A DNA stretch of 64,000 nt from Pseudidiomarina sp. CB1 (GTDB lineage: Bacteria; Pseudomonadota; Gammaproteobacteria; Enterobacterales; Alteromonadaceae). The notes below the pieces were generated by a model. That model saw only the letters and a list, made by a program, of their open reading frames with translations. It was not told the origin of the DNA and searched no databases. The stretch covers positions 868,001 to 932,000 of the forward strand of contig NZ_JANTPU010000001.1 of the NCBI RefSeq assembly GCF_024752025.1. The letters run 5' to 3'. Of the stretch, positions 1 to 7,916 are shown piece after piece; the first letter of the stretch is position 1; each line of letters opens with the position of its first letter. A program made the position numbers and the translations under genes.

Positions 1-1269
1 GCTACGAATATACGATTCCCAACTACGTGCATTACGGCGCTGACCATCATACTTCTGCGCTTCTTTAACATACTTCAGCGCTTCGCTGAATTTGTTTTGA
101 TAGAAATACGCTTCAGTCAGTGACATATACACCTTACCCGGCTCGTCGTAGCCTTGATCAATCGCGTTTAGGTAAGCTTGTGCTGCTTGCGGGTATTCTT
201 CCGCACGCAAATGCGCTGTACCTTTCTTACGATAGTAGTCAGCACGATCTTCACGCTCGTCAGCAAGCTCTGCTGCTAATGCGTACATTTCGGCTGCGCG
301 GCTATACTCACGTGCCATTTCGAAGTTGTTCGCGGCGCTTTGATAGTTCCGCGCGGTCTTCTCAATGTCACCAGCATTCAAATGTTTCACCATCAAACGT
401 GCTGAGTCATAAGGAATGCCATTGTTAGAGTAGAGCTGAACGAGAGCTTTAAACTGGTTTTCTTTCTCAAAGTAACCCGCCAGATATGCGACTTCCAATG
501 TTTGCAGAGCTTTATCCAACTGCTCTTCCAACATGTAGATCATACCTAACTGATTCCACCAGTTCTTTTCCCCTGGGAAAATCTCTAGACCAGACTCGAG
601 AACCTTGATTGCATCACCGTACATTTTGCGCTCGTAATACGAAGCAACTTTCAGTACGTATGGGTTCTTATTTGGCTCTTCATAACTTTGAATTGCCAAA
701 TCTGCTGGGCGAATTACCTTTTCGAATTGCTTTAACTCATAGTAAGAGTTCGCAATACGCAAGAATACGTCACCGTTAGCTTCACCCGTAAACTGCAACC
801 ATTGACCGTAATACTTAAGTGCTGAACGATAGTCTTCAAGTTGTAAACTCAGGTCAGCAGCGAGTTTCAACGCTGACGCCTGATCTGACCAACCCAACAC
901 ATCCGCATCCGCCGCGCGCGTCACGCGTTCGAAAGCGTCGTTAACGCGGTCATCTGCAGCATAGAGGTTACCCAAGAAACGATCGACGTAAGCTTGGTCG
1001 AACGCTTCACGAGGTTCTACCGCTTCAAGTTCGGCGATAGCTCCTTTGATATCCTCTTGTTCACTGTAGAGCTCAAAGGCAGCCATGATTCGACGGCCAA
1101 CACGTTCCGAAACCGTTAAATTGCGACGGCTATCTTTACGCTGTTGAACTTCTTCTGCTGAAGGCAAGTTGTAATTGATGTCTTGCGCATTAGCGACAGG
1201 CGCACCTGCCGCTAAAACACCACACAATACACTCGCGCTAAGAAGCATAGTGAGTTTTTTGTGCATCAT
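1..1269 (-). CDS. TPR-repeat periplasmic protein of the TonB operon (3' end outside window)
   Basis: The reading frame is open from an ATG at 1269 to the window edge, so the C-terminus is missing. The N-terminus has a basic start, a hydrophobic stretch and an Ala-x-Ala-like cleavage region (VANAQD), so it is probably exported. The rest is rich in Tyr/Ala/Leu helical repeats of about 34 residues typical of tetratricopeptide repeats. An AGGAG lies 8 bases before the ATG at 1269, which makes it a better start than the ATGs at 1275 or 1266. It follows tonB with only 5 bases between the tonB stop and this ATG. TPR proteins close DUF3450/ExbB/ExbD/TonB operons in marine Gammaproteobacteria; a role in assembling or tuning the TonB complex is inferred. 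Confidence 0.85.
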   Translation of the reverse strand, partial: MMHKKLTMLLSASVLCGVLAAGAPVANAQDINYNLPSAEEVQQRKDSRRNLTVSERVGRRIMAAFELYSEQEDIKGAIAELEAVEPREAFDQAYVDRFLGNLYAADDRVNDAFERVTRAADADVLGWSDQASALKLAADLSLQLEDYRSALKYYGQWLQFTGEANGDVFLRIANSYYELKQFEKVIRPADLAIQSYEEPNKNPYVLKVASYYERKMYGDAIKVLESGLEIFPGEKNWWNQLGMIYMLEEQLDKALQTLEVAYLAGYFEKENQFKALVQLYSNNGIPYDSARLMVKHLNAGDIEKTARNYQSAANNFEMAREYSRAAEMYALAAELADEREDRADYYRKKGTAHLRAEEYPQAAQAYLNAIDQGYDEPGKVYMSLTEAYFYQNKFSEALKYVKEAQKYDGQRRNARSWESYIRS

Positions 1270-1274
1270 TATCA

Positions 1275-1886
1275 TTACTCCTGATCCAGGCTGAAGTCGA
1301 GTTGGACTGTCTGACCCGGCTGCTCTACTGGCTTACCATCAACCATCTTCGGATTGTACTTCCAACGCAAAAGTGCACGACGTGCTTCTTGGTCAAATAC
1401 CCGACGCGGGTTCGAATCGATAACTTCGACGTCAGTAACTCCGCCAGTCTTATCGATGGTAAAGCGCAACAGCACCCAACCTTCAACACCATCACGTGCT
1501 GCGGCCGGTGGATAACGCGGGTTAATACGCACTACCGGTACGGCCTCTCCATCACGCATCATCGCACCACTTGCATCAAAGCCAGTGTCGGTGCCACCCA
1601 CGTCCACATCAAAGCCAAGGTCCAAGTTCATACCGTCGGCATTTGAGTTATCAGGTTCGTTTGGCGGTGTCTCCGGTGGCTGAGCCGGCGGAGGGGGCGG
1701 TGGAGGCGGCGTACGTCGACGCTGGTCCACTTCCGAATCCGGTGGCTGAGTCACAATCTCAATCACTGATGAAGGTGGAGGCGGTGCATTACGCCCTTCG
1801 CCCCCGCTGATCAAGAACGCCATGAACGCGAACAGAAGGAACGTAGCTGCAGCACCTAATAGTATTGATACTATAAAGCGCACCAT
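1275..1886 (-). CDS. tonB: TonB energy transducer
   Basis: A 203-residue protein with TonB architecture: one N-terminal transmembrane segment (about residues 4-28), a proline-rich periplasmic spacer with a run of eight prolines near residues 60-70, and a C-terminal TonB domain (about 115-203) with the YPPAA, GWVLLRFTID and ALLRWKYNP signatures. It carries proton-motive energy from ExbB/ExbD to outer-membrane receptors. The start is one base after the exbD stop, so the genes are probably translationally coupled. No TonB-dependent receptor is nearby, so the substrate cannot be read from context. Confidence 0.95.
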   Translation of the reverse strand: MVRFIVSILLGAAATFLLFAFMAFLISGGEGRNAPPPPSSVIEIVTQPPDSEVDQRRRTPPPPPPPPAQPPETPPNEPDNSNADGMNLDLGFDVDVGGTDTGFDASGAMMRDGEAVPVVRINPRYPPAAARDGVEGWVLLRFTIDKTGGVTDVEVIDSNPRRVFDQEARRALLRWKYNPKMVDGKPVEQPGQTVQLDFSLDQE

Positions 1887-1887
1887 A

Positions 1888-2289
1888 TTAATCGTCCTCT
1901 GCGGCTATGGATATCTTGTCAATACCCGCTTCCTTAATTTGATCCATGACTTCAACGACAACACCATGTTTGGCTTCTTTGTCCGCCTGAATCACTACGA
2001 TATCAGTTGGCTGTTCTGCCAAGAGACGTTCGATGTTAGCGCCAACACGCTCTACATCAACCATACGCTTGTCCATCCATACTTCGCCATTCGCGCGAAT
2101 CGCGATAAAGATGTTGGCAGAAGGTTTCTTCTGCGCCTGACTAGCTTCTGGCTTGTTCACGTCAATACCAGCTTCTTTAACGAAAGAGGTGGTTACGATG
2201 AAGAAGATCAACATGATGAATACGATGTCTAGCATCGGCGTCATGTCGATCGCTGCATCTTCCTCTTCACGAATACGTTTACGTGCCAT
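1888..2289 (-). CDS. exbD: ExbD biopolymer transport protein
   Basis: A 133-residue protein of normal ExbD length. A short basic cytoplasmic start is followed by one transmembrane helix with the conserved aspartate in MTPMLDIVFIMLIFFIV (Asp around residue 21), the proton-relay residue of ExbD/TolR. A periplasmic domain then resembles ExbD_C, with MVDVERVGANIERLL and a VVVIQADKEA strand. It works with ExbB and TonB in the inner membrane. It lies 12 bases after exbB and 1 base before tonB. Confidence 0.95.
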   Translation of the reverse strand: MARKRIREEEDAAIDMTPMLDIVFIMLIFFIVTTSFVKEAGIDVNKPEASQAQKKPSANIFIAIRANGEVWMDKRMVDVERVGANIERLLAEQPTDIVVIQADKEAKHGVVVEVMDQIKEAGIDKISIAAEDD

Positions 2290-2301
2290 AATTCTTCTCT
2301 C

Positions 2302-2826
2302 TTAATGATGTGGCAAACTGTCGACCAACTTGTCACGAGCACGTTTCACTTTTGACTCTAAACGAGTCGCAAAGAACATGCCTGACAGTGCTGCAACCAT
2401 TCCGGCCATTGTCGGGATCGTCGCCATCGAGATACCGTCGGCCATCAAACGAGGGTTACCGGTACCCTGCGTTGCCATAGTTTCGAATACGGTAATCATA
2501 CCGGTTACCGTACCCAATAGTCCGATAAGCGGACACATGGCGATGGTTGTTTTGATCAACAACATACGTGCATTCAGTTTATCAGCTGCCTCGGAAATCC
2601 ATGCTTCACGGATCCTGTGAGCGTACCAAGAGGTGGTGTCCTTCCGCGCGTCCCACTGTGCGATGATATCTTTCTTCATCTTAGGGAACACTGCGGTAAG
2701 GAACCAGAAGCGCTCAATCATGAGTACCCACATGAGAAAGAGCGCTCCCATGACGAAATATAAAACGTCGCCACCGGTGCTCAGAAAATCCCTGATAGTT
2801 TCCCAAAGGCCCATCAGGTAAAGCAT
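2302..2826 (-). CDS. exbB: ExbB-type proton channel subunit (MotA/TolQ/ExbB family)
   Basis: A 174-residue ExbB2-type protein, shorter than classical ExbB. It has an N-terminal transmembrane segment (about 15-40), a cytoplasmic loop and the paired helices of the family, including CPLIGLLGTVTGMITVFE and the following GISMATIPTMAGMVAALSG. It forms the proton channel with ExbD. The ATG at 2826 has GGAG seven bases upstream. A second, longer family member lies immediately upstream, the arrangement seen in Vibrio TonB2-type systems. Confidence 0.93.
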   Translation of the reverse strand: MLYLMGLWETIRDFLSTGGDVLYFVMGALFLMWVLMIERFWFLTAVFPKMKKDIIAQWDARKDTTSWYAHRIREAWISEAADKLNARMLLIKTTIAMCPLIGLLGTVTGMITVFETMATQGTGNPRLMADGISMATIPTMAGMVAALSGMFFATRLESKVKRARDKLVDSLPHH

Positions 2827-2830
2827 AGGA

Positions 2831-4201
2831 TTACTCCTTCTCCGCGTGCGCGGCTACAATACCGGCAGCTTGTTCGTCCAACGTGTGAACGATTTTCTTA
2901 GCACGACCCGCAACAACTGCGTGGATCAGAATTAATGGCAGTGCAGCGATTAGACCCATAGCGGTGGTTACCAACGCCATTGAGATGTCGCCTGCCATGA
3001 TTTTCGGGTCACCTGTACCGTACAAGGTAATTGATTGGAAGGTACCGATCATACCGATTACCGTACCCAATAGACCAAGTAGTGGTGCGATTGCCGCGAA
3101 AATCTTGATGATGTTAACACCAGAATCGATACGTGGAGTTTCACGCATGATGGCTTCATCAAGTTTCAGTTCAAGGTTCTCAACATCGTCAGACTTGTTG
3201 TCGTGATAGACTTTCAAGATACGACCAAGAGAGTTCTTCTCTGAAGGATTACCTGTGTTCTTCAGCTGAGCACGGATTTTCGCGCCTTCTGAACCCAAGG
3301 TAACGATTTTCCAGATAGCAATCAGGATACCAAGGATAAGAACTACAGTGATTACATAACCAACTGTGCCACCTTGATGGTACTGTTCTTCAAGCGTCGC
3401 TTTTTGCGTTGCAAGATTCAAAATCTGGCCACGAGCAGGGTCAATATAAACGCCTTCGTAACCTGATTCAGTGCTCAAGAACGAATCAGCTGCTGAAAGA
3501 ATGTAGCCTTCTGGCTGCTTACCTAACGGCTGGATTTCTTCAGCTTGGTCGTTGTAGACGAAGTATTCGCCTTCAGACAACAAGTTGAAAACACCGATAC
3601 GCGTTACGTCACGTTGTTCAGTAGAACCGTCCAACAAAGTAACTTCAGCAGGGAAAGTCACAACTTTGCCCGACTCTTTCATTTCGGTTAACCATGCCAA
3701 CCAAAGCTCTTCAAGCTCTTCAATGGTTGGAACTTCACGTGCTTCGGCAATACTTTCCAAGATGTCTTCACGACCTGGGTACTGTGAACTCACGATTGAA
3801 GTCGCGATACGACCGATGGTTTCGCTGGCTGCACCACGTGCAACACCGACGATCTCACCCAACGTACCGAGTTGGTTTTGCAGTTCAGTTTCTTTGTTCG
3901 CTAAAGCGATTTCGTTCTCAGAAAACTCAGTCTGTAAACGCTCACCACGTGCGCGCTCATCAGCCAACTGCTTCTTCGCACGATTCAACAAGGCTTGCTT
4001 GTCGGCGCGGTCAGAAGTGAACTCAGCTTCACGTTCAGCGTTAATACGCTGAGAAGCTGCGCGGTTTTCTTTTACCAGCTCGAGCAATTGCTCAAGTGAT
4101 TTTGCGTTGGATACTTCTTGCTCTTGTGCGTATGCAGAGCTCGCACCCATGGTTAGAGAGAATGCTGTAGCTACCAGCAAAGATTTCACTAGTTTGTTCA
4201 T
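2831..4201 (-). CDS. TtpC-like long MotA/TolQ/ExbB proton channel protein
   Basis: A 456-residue protein with a signal peptide (about 1-25, ending AYAQEQ), a long coiled-coil-like region (about 35-115) and a periplasmic domain. The C-terminal ExbB-like part (about 280-450) has transmembrane helices and the family signature IAPLLGLLGTVIGMIGTFQ. The N-terminal extension separates it from ordinary ExbB and matches TtpC, the extra component of Vibrio TonB2 systems. Its ATG overlaps the DUF3450 stop (ATGA). Expected role: extra inner-membrane component that helps energise TonB for particular receptors. The family is certain; equivalence to TtpC is inferred from architecture and operon position. 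Confidence 0.88.
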   Translation of the reverse strand: MNKLVKSLLVATAFSLTMGASSAYAQEQEVSNAKSLEQLLELVKENRAASQRINAEREAEFTSDRADKQALLNRAKKQLADERARGERLQTEFSENEIALANKETELQNQLGTLGEIVGVARGAASETIGRIATSIVSSQYPGREDILESIAEAREVPTIEELEELWLAWLTEMKESGKVVTFPAEVTLLDGSTEQRDVTRIGVFNLLSEGEYFVYNDQAEEIQPLGKQPEGYILSAADSFLSTESGYEGVYIDPARGQILNLATQKATLEEQYHQGGTVGYVITVVLILGILIAIWKIVTLGSEGAKIRAQLKNTGNPSEKNSLGRILKVYHDNKSDDVENLELKLDEAIMRETPRIDSGVNIIKIFAAIAPLLGLLGTVIGMIGTFQSITLYGTGDPKIMAGDISMALVTTAMGLIAALPLILIHAVVAGRAKKIVHTLDEQAAGIVAAHAEKE

Positions 4202-4980
4202 TCTGCACGCTCCGCTGCATAGATTGGCAATTTAAGAAGATCTGGTGCGCTTTGCTTACGCGCCATACGGATGGCTTTAGTCAACGGGCCTAAGTAGGCG
4301 TCATCTAAGACTTCCCACTGACCAGCTTCTTGGTTATAAATCCAACCGTTTTTCAGATCCAGCGATTGCGCCATCAGCGCAGAACGACCAAGGTGGAAGA
4401 AGTCAACAGAGATTTCTTCGCCTTCAAAGTTCAATTTACCTTCATAGGCAATCAAACCAGAACCGTAGTCCATTTCAGCTTGATAAGCTTCAGTGATCTG
4501 ACGGAATTGCTCAGACGTGGTTACGTTTGAGTTTTCCATCACGTCACGTAGACGCTCAACACGCTCTAAACGACGGTCGCGGTGGATAGGAATATCCAGC
4601 TTAACAAACTGCTCCAAAGCGTCGATCATCTTGTACATCAAAGGAACAACACCTTGTTTGGTGTCTTCGATGCCGTCGATCTGACGCTGTAGAGAAGCCA
4701 GTTGCGCGTTCTGGTCATCAACCAAACGTTGTACGTGATCGTTGTAGACTTTCAGCTGTTCATACTGGTCTACAATGCCACGGTATTCGTACAGCAATTC
4801 ATTTGACTGCTCGAACAACGAATTGATTTTTTCTTGTGAACGTACATCAGCTTGATGCGTTTTTGCGCCTTCGCTTTGCAGCGTAGGTACTGATTGTGCA
4901 GCAGCGGTAGCGCTGCCTGCCATTGCAAGCGCACCAACGAGGGCCGCTGCAACTTTGCTTTTATTGATTACTTTGGTCAT
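4198..4980 (-). CDS. DUF3450 family exported protein, first gene of the TonB operon
   Basis: A 260-residue protein from the ATG at 4980; a TTG at 4989 could add three residues. A signal peptide (about 1-30, AGSATAAAQS) is followed by a long heptad-rich coiled coil (about 45-110, with a YEQLKVYNDHVQRLV segment) and a compact C-terminal domain. This matches DUF3450, found almost only at the head of ExbB/ExbD/TonB operons in aquatic proteobacteria. Its molecular function is not known to me. The four-base overlap with the next gene suggests co-translation. A role in the periplasm as scaffold or partner of the long ExbB protein is inferred. Confidence 0.85.
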   Translation of the reverse strand: MTKVINKSKVAAALVGALAMAGSATAAAQSVPTLQSEGAKTHQADVRSQEKINSLFEQSNELLYEYRGIVDQYEQLKVYNDHVQRLVDDQNAQLASLQRQIDGIEDTKQGVVPLMYKMIDALEQFVKLDIPIHRDRRLERVERLRDVMENSNVTTSEQFRQITEAYQAEMDYGSGLIAYEGKLNFEGEEISVDFFHLGRSALMAQSLDLKNGWIYNQEAGQWEVLDDAYLGPLTKAIRMARKQSAPDLLKLPIYAAERAE

Positions 4981-5408
4981 AGTTCCCAACCAATTTGATT
5001 TAACTTTCTGCTGACAACTATTAGAGCCGCCAACTTCCCAGTTATTTGAGTGACGAAAAGAGTTTAATCAACACTTGCAGCTATTGCTCACGATATTGAG
5101 AGCAATAATCTGCTCAATACTCCCACGATCTGACAAACCCTGTCAACCTGTGAAATGAGATTATTCCTAGCCTAAAGCTACATAAAGATGCAATTACAGG
5201 TTCTTAACAAAACCTCAATTTGACCTTCTGAATTCTCCGTCTGAGTATAGCCATTTTTCTCTAGCTTTGACGGATTTTGGCAAGGAAAGTTCAGCCCGCA
5301 ACAGCGCCGATAAACAGCGCTGTTTCGTAACGAATGATCTTGGCGTGCACTTGCCGTGCAGAGGCTCGCTAGGGTACTCTGATAAACACACTCTGACGGG
5401 AACATCTA
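4981..5408. other. Intergenic region between the TonB operon and priC, with two inverted repeats
   Basis: 428 bases with no convincing gene; the short open frames here overlap each other on both strands and have no coding character. Two dyads stand out. TATTGCTC/GAGCAATA is at 5082-5107 with a 10-base spacer. TGACA/TGTCA is at 5131-5145 with a 5-base spacer. Both lie 100-170 bases upstream of the DUF3450 start and could be operators. A third pair, AACAGCGC/GCGCTGTT, lies near 5300-5325. None matches a canonical Fur box. I could not fix a -35/-10 pair with confidence. Confidence 0.5.
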
Positions 5409-5711
5409 ATGCCAACTGCAAGCACGGTATACCAAAGGCTCCAGCACCAAATCGCGCATTTACGTCAACAGATCTTGGCATTGCGTATCAGCGAGGAGCA
5501 CTTTCAAGATTGGTTCGATGCGCAGCTCTTTAAAACTACCCATAGTGCGCCGGAACATTACTGTGATGAGCTAGCGACGAATGTACGCCAATTGGAACGC
5601 AGTCAGAGTGCGGACCAACAACAATGGTTGGCCCTGCGCGTTGAACAACAAATGCTGGCCTTAAGCCGCGCCGTTGCCTTCTTCCAAAGCCGACAACGAC
5701 GAAAACCCTAA
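5409..5711 (+). CDS. priC: Short PriC-like primosomal replication protein
   Basis: A 100-residue protein resembling the N-terminal domain of PriC (primosomal protein N''). It shares the helical pattern LQHQIAHLRQQILAL, an FDAQLF motif, LATNVRQLE and LRVEQQMLALSRAVAFF with E. coli PriC, which is about 175 residues. PriC loads replicative helicase at stalled forks; the N-terminal domain is the part reported to contact DnaB/SSB. The basic C-terminal half is absent here, leaving only RQRRKP. The ATG at 5409 is preceded by a GACGGGA element. The last 51 bases overlap the convergent dioxygenase gene. Assignment rests on pattern recognition of a poorly conserved family. Confidence 0.7.
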   Translation: MPTASTVYQRLQHQIAHLRQQILALRISEEHFQDWFDAQLFKTTHSAPEHYCDELATNVRQLERSQSADQQQWLALRVEQQMLALSRAVAFFQSRQRRKP

Positions 5712-6776
5712 CGCTGCTTTTACCCGCTCTGGCAACTCTGGTAACGCACTTTTCGGTAATAGATAGGTCGACATCGCAAAGAAGTCTTTGAAAACTCGGT
5801 TTTGTTCTGTGGTGCGGCGTAAATAGTCATGCCCTGAGCTACCGCCAGTACCAATCTTAGTACCCAGCATCCGCTGCACCATCATTGCATGTTTATAACG
5901 CCATATGGTGAGCTTTTCATCCACTTCAGCGAGCGAGGTAATCACTTGCCACGCTAAATTAAATGCTGGCTCCTCGCGATACTGCGTAATAAACAGTGCG
6001 CTGAGCATGGCCCGTTGCGATAAACGCACTGCGTCGCGTTCTTGTAACACTTTATAACTTTCGTTATCAAACAACGCCGCAAAATTGTCTCGGTTCGCTT
6101 GAATTCCAGCCAGTTCAGTATGCAACTGTTCCTCATCAACAGCATTTTCACGAATGATGGTTTCATCATGATCAAGCGCATCGTTCACCGCCGCTTGGTA
6201 CATATCCCAGAATTTGAAGTCCTTAAATTCAAGAAATGGCATACGTGCGAGCCATGCATCAACGCAATCAAATAACGTTGGCTGCTGTTCAAGTTCTTCG
6301 AGGTAGTTGCGGTCCTGCTCATTCAAACGGTTGTAAAATGACTGCTGATCAAAAGCAATTCGCGTCTTCCGCGTTAGCCCTAAACGAATTTCAAGTTCCT
6401 TGAACTGGATACTCTGAAAGCCCGATGCGGGAACTAAATAATCGCGAAACTCTAAGAATTCCTGCGGCGTCATCGTTTCGATCACCGCAACCTGATCATT
6501 CATTAAGTCTTGAATGGTCAGTACGCGGCGTAGACGATGCGCAACTAAATAAAGTGCTTTATCGTCAAGCTGTGGCTTACTGAAATCGGCGTGAATGGCA
6601 CGTAATTCATGCAGTACTTGTTTGAACCACAGCTCATAGACTTGGTGCACTATAATAAATAGCATTTCGTCATGAGCTTCAGCACCATACTTCGGGCTAT
6701 GAGGTTGTTGTGCAGAGAGTAAGGTATCGAGTTTTAGGTAGTCACTGTAGTACACAGCATCTTTATTCTTAGGCAT
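5661..6776 (-). CDS. kynA: Tryptophan 2,3-dioxygenase
   Basis: A 371-residue heme dioxygenase that opens the indole ring of L-tryptophan to give N-formylkynurenine, the first step of kynurenine catabolism. Signatures: the helix YELWFKQVLHELRAI near residues 48-62, the probable heme-ligand histidine in WRYKHAMMVQRM, and the substrate loop KIGTGGSSGHDYLRRT near 310. Length is normal for the bacterial family. No kynB, kynU or other pathway gene is adjacent, so it seems to be transcribed alone. Its 3' end overlaps priC. Confidence 0.95.
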   Translation of the reverse strand: MPKNKDAVYYSDYLKLDTLLSAQQPHSPKYGAEAHDEMLFIIVHQVYELWFKQVLHELRAIHADFSKPQLDDKALYLVAHRLRRVLTIQDLMNDQVAVIETMTPQEFLEFRDYLVPASGFQSIQFKELEIRLGLTRKTRIAFDQQSFYNRLNEQDRNYLEELEQQPTLFDCVDAWLARMPFLEFKDFKFWDMYQAAVNDALDHDETIIRENAVDEEQLHTELAGIQANRDNFAALFDNESYKVLQERDAVRLSQRAMLSALFITQYREEPAFNLAWQVITSLAEVDEKLTIWRYKHAMMVQRMLGTKIGTGGSSGHDYLRRTTEQNRVFKDFFAMSTYLLPKSALPELPERVKAALGFSSLSALEEGNGAA

Positions 6777-6854
6777 GGTTCCCTTCTTCGCTGTTCGTTA
6801 TTCGCTATTGATTAGAAACGATCTCGTCTTGGCTTTCAACAAACATCGAACTGC

Positions 6855-6942
6855 GTAGCCCGTGGTTTTACCACGGGGCAAATCTCACGTCTCGACGATG
6901 CTGGTTCAACTCGACATTCCCCGCAGTAGAACTGCGGGCTAC
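6855..6942. repeat. REP doublet (REPIN-like): two GTAG-headed hairpins in inverted orientation
   Basis: Two short palindromes face each other. GTAG plus CCCGTGG-TTTTA-CCACGGG starts at 6855 on the plus strand. GTAG plus CCCGCAG-TTCTA-CTGCGGG starts at 6942 on the minus strand. About 40 bases separate them and the whole unit is framed by GTAGCCCG...CGGGCTAC. The GTAG tetranucleotide before a GC-rich hairpin is the hallmark of REP sequences mobilised by RAYT (TnpA-REP) transposases, and an inverted pair is the REPIN arrangement. It sits between kynA and ffs, a typical extragenic position. I noticed no other copy in this window. Confidence 0.65.
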
Positions 6943-6970
6943 AAACAACGCTTTTGGAATCTTGAAGGGA

Positions 6971-7085
6971 GGGTGGCGGCCCTGCCAGCCACACCCCGGC
7001 ACCCACATCCCTGACTACGGCTGCTCCCTTCCGGGCCTGACCGGGTTCACCAGTTCGTGTTGCGGGGGGACCAACAGGGCCACCA
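6971..7085 (-). ncRNA. ffs: 4.5S / signal recognition particle RNA
   Basis: On the minus strand the segment reads like E. coli 4.5S RNA. It has CCTGTTGGTCCCCCCGCAAC at the 5' side, then the universally conserved apical domain GTCAGGCCCGGAAGGGAGCAGCC, then GTGCCGGG and CTGGCAGGGC at the 3' side. The ends pair (GGTGGC with GCCACC). The length of about 115 nt is right for the short bacterial SRP RNA. It pairs with Ffh for co-translational targeting of membrane proteins. Ends are approximate; the 5' end may be processed from a start near 7090. An open frame on the same strand over this gene is spurious. Confidence 0.93.
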
Positions 7086-7096
7086 TAACGGCGCGC

Positions 7097-7125
7097 ATTA
7101 TCCATGATCCGTAAGCGCCCCGCAA
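7097..7125 (-). promoter_or_regulatory. Promoter of ffs
   Basis: Minus strand: -35 TTGCGG at 7120-7125, a 17-base spacer, and -10 GATAAT at 7097-7102. The -10 is followed by a GC-rich discriminator (GCGCGCC). A GC-rich discriminator is typical of stable-RNA promoters under growth-rate/ppGpp control. The position, about 12 bases upstream of the mature RNA, fits. Confidence 0.75.
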
Positions 7126-7169
7126 GTAAAGTGGGTGCGCTTGCTTAGAAAACAACCGTTTTACGGAAA

Positions 7170-7916
7170 TTATTTTTTCTTATGGAGTCGCTGGGCAATA
7201 GCTTCGCGGGCAGCGTCCGAATGCAAGGCTTTAATAAACACTTGAGCTTCGCGTGAAATTCGGTCGGCTACGGCTTCCGTAGGCTGTTTCATCAGGTTTT
7301 TGGTTGCTCGGAGGCCGCTTACGGGTTTACTCGCGAGCTGTCCAGCAAGCGCTTCCGTGGTCGTTACTAATTCATCTTTTGCGACGACTTTATTCAAAAG
7401 ACCATAAGTCAGCGCAGTAGTGGCATCAATGGTATCGCCAAGTAGCAACAGTTCTGCAGCCCTTAAGTGCCCGCACAGTAACGGAAGTAACTGACTCGAT
7501 GCCGCTTCGGGCACCAAACCAAGATGAATAAAAGGTAACGCAAACTGTGCATCATCACTGGCTAGCACTAAATCACAATGCAGTAGAATCGTTGTACCAA
7601 TACCAATAGCCACACCTTCTACACTTGCAATCACCGGCACACTTAAGCGGCTAAGGGTGAACAGAAATTCAAACGGTGGTGAGTTTTCATCAAGCTCGTC
7701 AGCGGCTAAAAAGTCATGCAAGTCATTGCCAGCGGAGAAATTGCCACCAGCACCTTGCAGGACCACGGCAGCGACTTTACCATCGCGCTCGGCATGCTCG
7801 AGTGCGGCACTTAGATCCAAGTACATTTGCTGAGTTAATGCATTCTTCTTCTCTGGACGATTTAAGGTGATCCAGACAATGCCATCACGTTGCGCAACTT
7901 GGATGTGTTCACTCAT
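7170..7916 (-). CDS. Enoyl-CoA hydratase/isomerase (crotonase) family protein
   Basis: A 248-residue crotonase-fold protein. The oxyanion-hole motif NFSAGNDLHDF is near residue 60 and a second glycine-rich loop, EGVAIGIGTTILLHCD, follows. The region FIHLGLVPEAASSQLLP has the single-glutamate pattern seen in many enoyl-CoA isomerase-like members rather than the two-glutamate hydratase pattern. It probably acts on an acyl-CoA double bond. The ATG at 7916 overlaps the end of the upstream ketoacyl synthase gene by 8 bases; a GTG at 7922 is an alternative. Substrate unknown. Confidence 0.88.
   Translation of the reverse strand: MSEHIQVAQRDGIVWITLNRPEKKNALTQQMYLDLSAALEHAERDGKVAAVVLQGAGGNFSAGNDLHDFLAADELDENSPPFEFLFTLSRLSVPVIASVEGVAIGIGTTILLHCDLVLASDDAQFALPFIHLGLVPEAASSQLLPLLCGHLRAAELLLLGDTIDATTALTYGLLNKVVAKDELVTTTEALAGQLASKPVSGLRATKNLMKQPTEAVADRISREAQVFIKALHSDAAREAIAQRLHKKK

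Noticed and set aside
1260-1280. ATGATAATGATG at the start of the TPR gene as a Fur box
   Set aside because: It resembles half of a Fur site (GATAATGAT) but lies within the operon at a translation start and lacks the second half.
5178-5533. Several overlapping short frames upstream of and over priC
   Set aside because: They lie on both strands over the same bases, have no recognisable motif and no good ribosome-binding site.
6836-7105. An 89-residue open frame on the minus strand covering ffs
   Set aside because: It runs through the SRP RNA, its promoter side and the REP doublet; base pairing and RNA similarity explain the sequence, and the product resembles no protein.
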